Shown here in pieces: positions 52,949-63,607 of a DNA stretch of 64,000 bases. Numbering within the stretch: position 1 is the stretch's first letter; each line of letters starts with the position of its first letter. A program made the translations under genes and the position numbers. This DNA is from Auanema rhodensis (Eukaryota > Nematoda > Chromadorea > Rhabditida > Rhabditidae), in assembly GCA_964057225.1 (NCBI GenBank), contig OZ059898.1, forward strand, positions 19,817,267 to 19,881,266, given 5' to 3'. The notes beneath the pieces were generated by a model. The model worked only from the letters and a program-made list of their open reading frames with translations, was not told the origin of the DNA and searched no databases.

Positions 52949-54686
52949 CATTGTCCATCGTCTTTGCTTTGAAAAAAGGAATCTAAAAACATCTACTTTT
53001 CGCTAAATTATTTTGAAATTTTTCGAAAAAATTTTTGTCAAAATGTTTTTGGAAGCAATATTGAGTGTACATGGAAACTCAACATACACTAATGCATTAT
53101 TTTTCAAACGATCATAACTAATTTTTGTATTAAGCGTTTCTCAATGTAGTAAAGTGCATTCGATGCGGATTTGTAAGCTGCGTCGATCTGTGTTATCAGA
53201 TTTGCGCTAGCTTAAAAATGCACCGAGATATCAACTGATATAAGTTCACACTTATATCCTTGATTTTCACCCTGAAGAATTAATTTTTTCGTTGAATAAC
53301 ATTGTCCATCGTCTTTGCCTTGAAAAAAGGAATCTAAAAACATTTACTTTTTGCTAAATTATTTTGAAATTTTTCGGGAAAATTTTTGTCAAAATGTTTT
53401 TGGAAGCAATGTTGAGTGTACATGGAAACTCAAAATACACTAATGCATCATTTTTCAAACGATCATAACTAATTTTTGTATCAAGCGTTTCTCAATGTAG
53501 TATAGTGCATTCGATGCGGATTTTTAAGCTGCGTCGATCTGTGTTATCAGATTTGCGCTAGCTTAAAAATGCACCGAGATATCAACTGATATAAGTTCAC
53601 ACTTATATCCTCGCTTTTCACCCTGAAGAATTAATTTTTTCGTTGAATAACATTGTCCATCGTTTTTGCCATGAAAAAAGGAATCTAAAAACAGCTACTT
53701 TTTGCTAAATTATTTTGAAATTTTTCGAAAAAATTTTTGTCAAAATGTTTTTGGAAGCAATGTTGAGTGTACATGGAAACTCAACATACACTAATGCATC
53801 ATTTTTCAAACGATCATAACTAATTTTTGTATCAAGCGTTTCTCAATGTAGTATAGTGCATTCGATGCGGATTTTTAAGCTTATCAGATTTGCGCTAGCT
53901 TAAAAATGCACCGAGATATCAACTGATATAAGTTCACACTTATATCCTCGATTTTCACCCTGAAGAATTAATTTTTTCGTTGAATAACATTGTCCATCGT
54001 CTTTGCCTTGAAAAAAGAATTTAAAAACATCTACTTTTCGTGCAATTATTCTAAAATTTTTCGGGAAAATTTTTGTCAAAATGTTTTTGAAGCAATGTTG
54101 AGTGTACATGGAAACTCAACATACACTAATGCATCCTTTTTCAAACGATCATAACTAATTTCTGTAGTGGGCATTTTTCAATGTAGTATAGTGCTTTCGA
54201 TGCGGATTTTTAAGCTGCGTCGATCTGTGTTATCAGATTTGCGCTAGCTTAAAAATGCACCGAGATATCAACTGATATAAGTTCACACTTATATCCTCGA
54301 TTTTCACCCTGAAGAATTAATTTTTTCGTTGAATAACATAGTTCATCGTCTTTGCCTTAAAAAAAGAATTTAAAAACATCTACTTTTTGTGCAATTATTT
54401 TAAAATTTTTCGGGAAAATTTTTGTCAAAATGTTTTTGGAAGCAATGTTGAGTGTACATGGAAACTCAACATACACTAATTCATCATTTTTCAAACGATC
54501 ATAACTAATTTTTGTATTAAGCGTTTCTCAATGTAGTATAGTGCATTCGATGCGGATTTTTAAGCTGCGTCGATCTGTGTTATCAGATTTGCGCTAGCTT
54601 AAAAATGCACCGAGATATCAACTGATATAAGTTCACACTTATATCCTCGCTTTTCACCCTGAAGAATTAATTTTTTCGTTGAATAA
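52949..54686. repeat. Diverged block O-(P/Q)-R-S-T' (M152-M156)
   Basis: O, R, S and T' are present, but P and Q are fused into one 351-bp monomer (53300-53650). It starts as P (ACATTT, ATTTTGAAAT) and becomes Q at CGGGAAAA (about 53375), with CTCAAAATAC, ATCAAGCG and a CCTCGCTTTT tail. One monomer length was lost. T' (54337) has AATGTTG and AATTCATC. Confidence 0.83.
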
Positions 54687-55037
54687 CATTGTCCATCGTT
54701 TTTGCCTTGAAAAAAGGAATCTAAAAACAGCTACTTTTTGCTAAATTATTTTGAAATTTTTCGAAAAAATTTTTGTCAAAATGTTTTTGGAAGCAATGTT
54801 GAGTGTACATGGAAACTCAACATACACTAATGCATTATTTTTCAAACGATCATAACTAATTTTTGTATTAAGCGTTTTTCAATGTAGTATAGTGCACTCG
54901 ATGCGGATTTTTAAGCTGCGTCGATCTGTGTTATCAGATTTGCGCTAGCTTAAAAATGCACCGAGATATCAACTGAAATAAGTTCACACTTATATCCTCG
55001 ATTTTCACTCTGAAGAATTAATTTTTTCGTTGAATAA
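54687..55037. repeat. Mosaic R'/M monomer (M157)
   Basis: The 5' part has R-type CGTTTTTGCC, ACAGCT and AATGTTG. From GCATTATT (about 54832) on it carries M markers: GTTTTTC, CACTCG and GAAATAAG. It also has a private TCACTCTG. The switch lies roughly between 54800 and 54833. Confidence 0.78.
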
Positions 55038-58000
55038 CATTGTCCATCGTCTTTGCCTTGAAAAAAGGAATCTAAAAACATCTACTTTTTGCTAAATTAT
55101 TTTGAAATTTTTCGAAAAAATTTTTGTCAAAATGTTTTTGGAAGCAAGGTTGAGTGTACATGGAAACTCAACATACACTAATGCATTATTTTTCAAACGA
55201 TCATAACTAATTTTTGTATTAAGCGTTTCTCAATGTAGTATAGTGCATTCGATGCGGATTTTCAAGCTGCGTCGATCTGTGTTATCAGATTTGCGCTAGC
55301 TTAAAAATGCACCGAGATATCAACTGATATAAGTTCACACTTATATCCTCGATTTTCACCCTGAAGAATTAATTTTTTCGTTGAATAACATTGTCCATCG
55401 TCTTTGCCTTGAAAAAAGGAATCTAAAAACATCTACTTTTTGCTAAATTATTTTGAAATTTTTCGAAAAAATTTTTGTCAAAATGTTTTTGGAAGCAATA
55501 TTGAGTGTACATGGAAACTCAACATACACTAATGCATTATTTTTCAAACGATCATAACTAATTTTTGTATTAAGCGTTTCTCAATGTAGTATAGTGCACT
55601 CGATGCGGATTTTTAAGCTGCGTCGATCTGTGTTATCAGATTTGCGCTAGCTTAAAAATGCACCGAGATATCAACTGATATAAGTTCACACTTATATCCT
55701 CGATTTTCACCCTGAAGAATTAATTTTTTCGTTGAATAACATTGTCCATCGTCTTTGCCTTGAAAAAAGGAATCTAAAAACATCTACTTTTTGCTAAATT
55801 ATTCTGAAATTTTTCGAAAAAATTTTTGTCAAAATGTTTTTGGAAGCAAGGTTGAGTGTACATGGAAACTCAACATACACTAATGCATCATTTTTCGAAC
55901 AATCATAACTAATTTTTGTATTAAGCGTTTCTCAATGTAATATAGTGCATTCGATGCGGATTTTTAAGCTGCGTCGATCTGTGTTATCGGATTTTCGCTA
56001 GCTTAAAAATGCACCGAGATATCAACTGATATAAGTTCACACTTATATCCTCGATTTTCACCCTGAAGAATTAATTTTTTCGTTGAATAACATTGTCCAT
56101 CGTCTTTGCCTTGAAAAAAGGAATCTAAAAACATCTACTTTTTGCTAAATTATTTTGAAATTTTTCGAAAAAATTTTTGTCAAAATGTTTTTGGAAGCAA
56201 TGTTGAGTGTACATGGAAACTCAACATACACTAATGCATCATTTTTCAAACAATCATAACTAATTTTTGTATTAAGCGTTTCTCAATGTAATATAGTGCA
56301 TTCGATGCGGATTTTTAAGCTGCGTCGATCTGTGTTATCTGATTTTCGCTAGCTTAAAAATGCACCGAGATATCAACTGATATAAGTTCACACTTATATC
56401 CTCGATTTTCACCCTGAAGAATTAATTTTTTCGTTGAATAACATTGTCCATCGTCTTTGCCTTGTAAAAAGGAATCTAAAAACATCTACTTTTTGCTAAA
56501 TTATTCTGAAATTTTTCGAAAAAATTTTTGTCAAAATGTTTTTGGAAGCAAGGTTGAGTGTACTTGGAAACTCAACATACACTAATGCATTATTTTTCAA
56601 ACGATCATAACTAATTTTTGTATTAAGCGTTTCTCAATGTAGTATAGTGCATTCGATGCGGATTTTTAAGCTGCGTCGATCTGTGTTATCAGATTTGCGC
56701 TAGCTTAAAAATGCACCGAGATATCAACTGATATAAGTTCACACTTATATCCTCGATTTTCACCCTGAAGAATTAATTTTTTCGTTGAATAACATTGTCC
56801 ATCGTCTTTGCCTTGTAAAAAGGAATCTAAAAACATCTACTTTTTGCTAAATTATTCTGAAATTTTTCGAAAAAATTTTTGTCAAAATGTTTTTGGAAGC
56901 AAGGTTGAGTGTACTTGGAAACTCAACATACACTAATGCATTATTTTTCAAACGATCATAACTAATTTTTGTATTAAGCGTTTCTCAATGTAGTATAGTG
57001 CATTCGATGCGGATTTTTAAGCTGCGTCGATCTGTGTTATCAGATTTGCGCTAGCTTAAAAATGCACCGAGATATCAACTGATATAAGCTCACACTTATA
57101 TCCTCGATTTTCACCCTGAAGAATTAATTTTTTCGTTGAATAACATTGTCCATCGTCTTTGCCTTGTAAAAAGGAATCTAAAAACATTTACTTTTTGCTA
57201 AATTATTCTGAAATTTTTCGAAAAAATTTTTGTCAAAATGTTTTTGGAAGCAAGGTTGAGTGTACTTGGAAACTCAACATACACTAATGCATTATTTTTC
57301 AAACGATCATAACTAATTTTTGTATTAAGCGTTTCTCAATGTAGTATAGTGCATTCGATGCGGATTTTTAAGCTGCGTCGATCTGTGTTATCAGATTTGC
57401 GCTAGCTTAAAAATGCACCGAGATATCAACTGATATAAGTTCACACTTATATCCTCGATTTTCACCCTGAAGAATTAATTTTTTCGTTGAATAACATTGT
57501 CCATCGTCTTTGCCTTGAAAAAAGGAATCTAAAAACATCTACTTTTTGCTAAATTATTTTGAAATTTTTCGAAAAAATTTTTGTCAAAATGTTTTTGGAA
57601 GCAAGGTTGAGTGTACATGGAAACTCAACATACACTAATGCATTATTTTTCAAACGATCATAACTAATTTTTGTATTAAGCGTTTCTCAATGTAGTATAG
57701 TGCATTCGATGCGGATTTTTAAGCTGCGTCGATCTGTGTTATCAGATTTGCGCTAGCTTAAAAATGCACCGAGATATCAACTGATATAAGTTCACACTTA
57801 TATCCTCGATTTTCACCCTGAAGAATTAATTTTTTCGTTGAATAACATTGTCCATCGTCTTTGCCTTGAAAAAAGGAATCTAAAAACATTTACTTTTTGC
57901 TAAATTATTTTGAAATTTTTTGAAAAAATTTTTGTCAAAATGTTTTTGGAAGCAAGGTTGAGTGTACATGGAAACTCAACATACACTAATGCATTATTTT

Positions 58001-58898
58001 TCAAACGATCATAACTAATTTTTGTATTAAGCGTTTTTCAATGTAGTATAGTGCACTCGATGCGGATTTTTAAGCTGCGTCGATCTGTGTTATCAGATTT
58101 GCGCTAGCTTAAAAATGCACCGAGATATCAACTGATATAAGTTCACACTTATATCCTCGATTTTCACCCTGAAGAATTAATTTTTTCGTTGAATAACATT
58201 GTCCATCGTCTTTGCCTTGAAAAAAGGAATCTAAAAACATCTACTTTTTGCTAAATTATTTTGAAATTTTTCGAAAAAATTTTTGTCAAAATGTTTTTGG
58301 AAGCAAGGTTGAGTGTACATGGAAACTCAACATAAACTAATGCATCATTTTTCAAACGATCATAACTAATTTTTGTATTAAGCGTTTTTCAATGTAATAT
58401 AGTGCATTCGATGCGGATTTTTAAGCTGCGTCGATCTGTGTTATCGGATTTTCGCTAGCTTAAAAATGCACCGAGATATCAACTGATATAAGTTCACACT
58501 TATATCCTCGATTTTCACCCTGAAAAATTAATTTTTTCGTTGAATAACATTGTCCATCGTCTTTGCCTTGAAAAAAGGAATCTAAAAACATCTACTTTTT
58601 GCTAAATTATTTTGAAATTTTTCGAAAAAATTTTTGTCAAAATGTTTTTGGAAGCAAGGTTGAGTGTACATGGAAACTCAACATACACTAATGCATTATT
58701 TTTCAAACGATCATAACTAATTTTTGTATTAAGCGTTTCTCAATGTAGTATAGTGCATTCGATGCGGATTTTCAAGCTGCGTCGATCTGTGTTATCAGAT
58801 TTGCGCTAGCTTAAAAATGCACCGAGATATCAACTGATATAAGTTCACACTTATATCCTCGATTTTCACCCTGAAGAATTAATTTTTTCGTTGAATAA
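55038..58898. repeat. Core-type block A-B-C-D'-N-N-F-G-H'-J-A (M158-M168)
   Basis: This is an eleven-monomer island of low divergence between diverged blocks. Its order combines the series start (A B C D') with the N N F G H' J A of 40 kb. Private variants are TTATCTGATT in D' (about 56338) and TAAGCTCACA in the second N (about 57087), which alters the hairpin loop region. Confidence 0.83.
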
Positions 58899-61800
58899 CA
58901 TTGTCCATCGTCTTTGCTTTGAAAAAAGGAATCTAAAAACATCTACTTTTTGCTAAATTATTTTGAAATTTTTCGAAAAAATTTTTGTCAAAATGTTTTT
59001 GGAAGCAATATTGAGTGTACATGGAAACTCAACATACACTAATGCATTATTTTTCAAACGATCATAACTAATTTTTGTATTAAGCGTTTCTCAATGTAGT
59101 AAAGTGCATTCGATGCGGATTTGTAAGCTGCGTCGATCTGTGTTATCAGATTTGCGCTAGCTTAAAAATGCACCGAGATATCAACTGATATAAGTTCACA
59201 CTTATATCCTTGATTTTCACCCTGAAGAATTAATTTTTTCGTTGAATAACATTGTCCATCGTCTTTGCCTTGAAAAAAGGAATCTAAAAACATTTACTTT
59301 TTGCTAAATTATTTTGAAATTTTTCGAAAAAATTTTTGTCAAAATGTTTTTGGAAGCAATGTTGAGTGTACATGGAAACTCAACATACACTAATGCATCA
59401 TTTTTCAAACGATCATAACTAATTTTTGTATCGAAGATTTCTCACTGTAATATAGTGCTTTTGATGCGGATTTTTAAGCTGCGTCGATCTGTGTTATCAG
59501 ATTTGCCCTTGCTTAAAAATGCACCGAGAAATCAACTGATATAAGTTCACACTTATATCCTCGATTTTCACCCTGAAGAATTAATTTTTTCGTTGAATAA
59601 CATTGTCCATCGTCTTTGCCTTAAAAAAAGAATTCAAAAACATCTACTTTTTGTGCAATTATTCTAAAATTTTTCGGGAAAATTTTTGTCAAAATGTTTT
59701 TGGAAGCAATGTTGAGTGTACATGGAAACTCAAAATACACTAATGCATCATTTTTCAAACGATCATAACTAATTTTTGTATCAAGCGTTTCTCAATGTAG
59801 TATAGTGCATTCGATGCGGATTTTTAAGCTGCGTCGATCTGTGTTATCAGATTTGCGCTAGCTTAAAAATGCACCGAGATATCAACTGATATAAGTTCAC
59901 ACTTATATCCTCGCTTTTCACCCTGAAGAATTAATTTTTTCGTTGAATAACATTGTCCATCGTTTTTGCCATGAAAAAAGGAATCTAAAAACAGCTACTT
60001 TTTGCTAAATTATTTTGAAATTTTTCGAAAAAATTTTTGTCAAAATGTTTTTGGAAGCAATGTTGAGTGTACATGGAAACTCAACATACACTAATGCATC
60101 ATTTTTCAAACGATCATAACTAATTTTTGTATCAAGCGTTTCTCAATGTAGTATAGTGCATTCGATGCGGATTTTTAAGCTTATCAGATTTGCGCTAGCT
60201 TAAAAATGCACCGAGATATCAACTGATATAAGTTCACACTTATATCCTCGATTTTCACCCTGAAGAATTAATTTTTTCGTTGAATAACATTGTCCATCGT
60301 CTTTGCCTTGAAAAAAGAATTTAAAAACATCTACTTTTCGTGCAATTATTCTAAAATTTTTCGGGAAAATTTTTGTCAAAATGTTTTTGAAGCAATGTTG
60401 AGTGTACATGGAAACTCAACATACACTAATGCATCCTTTTTCAAACGATCATAACTAATTTCTGTAGTGGGCATTTTTCAATGTAGTATAGTGCTTTCGA
60501 TGCGGATTTTTAAGCTGCGTCGATCTGTGTTATCAGATTTGCGCTAGCTTAAAAATGCACCGAGATATCAACTGATATAAGTTCACACTTATATCCTCGA
60601 TTTTCACCCTGAAGAATTAATTTTTTCGTTGAATAACATAGTTCATCGTCTTTGCCTTAAAAAAAGAATTTAAAAACATCTACTTTTTGTGCAATTATTT
60701 TAAAATTTTTCGGGAAAATTTTTGTCAAAATGTTTTTGGAAGCAATGTTGAGTGTACATGGAAACTCAACATACACTAATTCATCATTTTTCAAACGATC
60801 ATAACTAATTTTTGTATTAAGCGTTTCTCAATGTAGTATAGTGCATTCGATGCGGATTTTTAAGCTGCGTCGATCTGTGTTATCAGATTTGCGCTAGCTT
60901 AAAAATGCACCGAGATATCAACTGATATAAGTTCACACTTATATCCTCGCTTTTCACCCTGAAGAATTAATTTTTTCGTTGAATAACATTGTCCATCGTT
61001 TTTGCCTTGAAAAAAGGAATCTAAAAACAGCTACTTTTTGCTAAATTATTTTGAAATTTTTCGAAAAAATTTTTGTCAAAATGTTTTTGGAAGCAATGTT
61101 GAGTGTACATGGAAACTCAACATACACTAATGCATCATTTTTCAAACGATCATAACTAATTTTTGTATCAAGCGTTTCTCAATGTAGTATAGTGCATTCG
61201 ATGCGGATTTTTAAGCTTATCAGATTTGCGCTAGCTTAAAAATGCACCGAGATATCAACTGATATAAGTTCACACTTATATCCTCGAATTTCACCCTGAA
61301 GAATTAATTTTTTCGTTGAATAACATTGTCCATCGTCTTTGCCTTGAAAAAAGAATTTAAAAACATCTACTTTTCGTGCAATTATTCTAAAATTTTTCGG
61401 GAAAATTTTTGTCAAAATGTTTTTGAAGCAATGTTGAGTGTACATGGAAACTCAACATACACTAATGCATCCTTTTTCAAACGATCATAACTAATTTCTG
61501 TAGTGGGCATTTTTCAATGTAGTATAGTGCTTTCGATGCGGATTTTTAAGCTGCGTCGATCTGTGTTATCAGATTTGCGCTAGCTTAAAAATGCACCGAG
61601 ATATCAACTGATATAAGTTCACACTTATATCCTCGATTTTCACCCTGAAGAATTAATTTTTTCGTTGAATAACATAGTTCATCGTCTTTGCCTTAAAAAA
61701 AGAATTTAAAAACATCTACTTTTTGTGCAATTATTTTAAAATTTTTCGGGAAAATTTTTGTCAAAATGTTTTTGGAAGCAATGTTGAGTGTACATGGAAA

Positions 61801-62022
61801 CTCAACATACACTAATTCATCATTTTTCAAACGATCATGACTAATTTTTGTATCGAAGATTTCTCACTGTAATATAGTGCTTTTGATGCGGATTTTTAAG
61901 CTGCGTCGATCTGTGTTATCAGATTTGCCCTTGCTTAAAAATGCACCGAGAAATCAACTGATATAAGTTCACACTTATATCCTCGATTTTCACCCTGAAG
62001 AATTAATTTTTTCGTTGAATAA
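58899..62022. repeat. Diverged edge block O-P-Q-R-S-T'-R'-S-(T'/P) (M169-M177)
   Basis: This is the longest run of diverged monomers and lies next to the array end. R'-S-T' at 60987-62022 repeats R-S-T' at 59951-60986 (337, 349 and 350 bp), so a 1036-bp trimer was duplicated. The last T' switches to P: ATCATGACTAA (about 61834) is followed by TATCGAAGATTTCTC (about 61852). Confidence 0.82.
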
Positions 62023-62357
62023 CATTGTCCATCGTCTTTGCCTTAAAAAAAGAATTCAAAAACATCTACTTTTTGTGCAATTATTCTAAAATTTTTCGGG
62101 AAAATTTTTGTCAAAATGTTTTTGGAAGCAATGTTGAGTGTACATGGAAACTCAAAATACACTAATGCATCATTTTTCAAACGATCATAACTAATTTTTG
62201 TATCAAGCGTTTCTCAATGTAGTATAGTGCATTCGATGCGGATTTTTAAGCTGCATCGATCTGTGTTATCAGATTTGCGCTAGCTTAAAAATGCACCGAG
62301 ATATCAAGTGATAAAAGTTCACACTTATATCCTCGATTTTCACCCTGAAGAATTAAA
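62023..62357. repeat. Terminal, truncated Q monomer (M178)
   Basis: This is the last Sat1 monomer. It is Q-type (GAATTC, CTCAAAATAC, ATCAAGCG), with private changes TGCATCGATC and CAAGTGATAAAAGTTC, the second of which breaks the hairpin. It stops after CCTGAAGAATTAA, without the TTTTTTCGTTGAATAA tail. Confidence 0.88.
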
Positions 62358-62372
62358 TTATGAGATTTTTCA
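62345..62372. other. Sat1/Sat2 junction
   Basis: Sat1 ends in TGAAGAATTAA and Sat2 begins at TATGAGATTTTTC, with no unique sequence or transposon between them. Both families have a TTTTCAC string just upstream of this point in their monomers, so limited homology may have guided the join. Confidence 0.85.
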
Positions 62373-62539
62373 TCATCTTACAACAAATTCATTTAAATCT
62401 AACATGAATTGTTTTTTCGTTTTAAAAAGCATTGAATTTCATTGTTTCTGGTAATATTGGATTTGATTATTGCTTCGCTTGTTTTAAGATTTTGCTTCTG
62501 CATGTCCTGTGTTTACTGCTCTAGCTGGTTTTCACTTTT
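62359..62539. repeat. Sat2 unit 1, long form (181 bp)
   Basis: First unit at the junction. It carries TGCATGTCCTGTGTTTACTG and private variants AATTGTTTTTTCG and TTTCTGGTAAT. Unit 9 has the same long form. Confidence 0.88.
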
Positions 62540-62891
62540 TATGAGATTTTTCATCATCTTACAACAAATTCATTTAAATCTAACATGAATCACTTTTTCG
62601 TTTTAAAAAGCATTGAATTTCATTGTTTCTTGTAATATTGGATTTGATTATTGCTTCCTTTGTTTTAAGATTTTGCTTCTGCATAGCTTCAGTGCTCTAG
62701 CTGGTTTTCACTTTTTATGAGATTTTTCATCATCTTACAACAAATTCATTTAAATCTAACATGAATTATTTTTTCGTTTTAAAAAGCATTGAATTTCATT
62801 GTTTCTTGTAATATTGGATTTGATTATTGCTTCGTTTGTTTTAAGATTTTGCTTCTGCATAGCTTCAGTGCTCTAGCTGGTTTTCCATTTT
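62540..62891. repeat. Sat2 units 2-3, short form (176 bp each)
   Basis: Both carry TGCATAGCTTCAGTG, 5 bp shorter than the long segment. Unit 2 has AATCACTTTTTCG; unit 3 ends GGTTTTCCATTTTTA, a variant found again at the end of unit 7. Confidence 0.87.
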
Positions 62892-63073
62892 TATGAGATT
62901 TTTCATCATCTTACAAGAAATTCAATTGAATCTAACATGAATTATTTTTTCGTTTTAAAAAGCACTGAATTTCATTGTTTCTTGTAATATTGGATTTGAT
63001 TATTGCTTTGTTAGCTTTAAGATTTTTGCTACTACATGTGCTGTGTTTACTGCTCTAGCTGGTTTTCACTTTT
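62892..63073. repeat. Sat2 unit 4, long form with 12-bp palindrome (182 bp)
   Basis: It has GAAATTCAATTGAATC, containing the perfect palindrome ATTCAATTGAAT at 62920-62931, and TTTTTGCTACTACATGTGCTG. Unit 8 is the same type. Confidence 0.87.
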
Positions 63074-63607
63074 TATGAGATTTTTCATCATCTTACAACA
63101 AATTCATTTAAATCTAACATGAATTATTTTTTCGTTTTAAAAAGCATTGAATTTCATTGTTTCTTGTAATATTGGATTTGATTATTGCTTCGTTTGTTTT
63201 AAGATTTTGCTCCTGCATAGCTTCAGTGCTCTAGCTGGTTTTCACTTTTTATGAGATTTTTCATCATCTTACAACAAATTCATTTAAATCTAACATGAAT
63301 TATTTTTTCGTTTTAAAAAGCATTGAATTTCATTGTTTCTTGAAATATTGGATTTGATTATTGCTTCGTTAGCTTTAAAATTTTTGCTACTACATGTCCT
63401 GTGCTTACTGCTCTAGCTGGTTTTCACTTTTTATGAGATTTTTCATCATCTTACAACAAATTCATTTAAATCTAACATGAATTATTTTTTCGTTTTAAAA
63501 AGCATTGAATTTCATTGTTTCTTGTAATATTGGATTTGATTTTTGCTTCGTTTGTTTTAAGATTTTGCTTTTGCATAGCTTCAGTGCTCTAGCTGGTTTT
63601 CCATTTT
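63074..63607. repeat. Sat2 units 5-7 (176, 182, 176 bp)
   Basis: Short, long and short units in order. Unit 6 has the TTTTTGCTACTACATG form but keeps ATTCATTTAAATC, so it is intermediate between the two long types. Unit 7 ends with the CCATTTTTA variant, as unit 3 does. Confidence 0.86.

Larger units (their letters stand above)
1..62357. repeat. Sat1: 351-bp tandem satellite array, 178 monomers
   Basis: The motif CATTGTCCATCGTCTTTGCC recurs every 351 bp (1, 352, 703, 1054 and so on) in one orientation and without interruption. Monomers in the first 42 kb differ at only a few shared sites. Indels are rare: one base is missing in M50 (17200-17549), and the diverged types Q and T (350 bp), R (337 bp) and S (349 bp) are shorter. 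No unique sequence, transposon or inversion breaks the array. The monomer is AT-rich, with many A and T tracts. Stop codons and the absence of any conserved long frame argue against coding. Family knowledge: arrays like this form centromeric, pericentromeric or subtelomeric heterochromatin. Which of these applies, and the species, cannot be told from the sequence. Confidence 0.97.

Noticed and set aside
1-62357. CRISPR-like regular repeats
   Set aside because: The whole 351-bp unit is repeated with no unique spacers. Unit length and sequence are those of a eukaryotic satellite.
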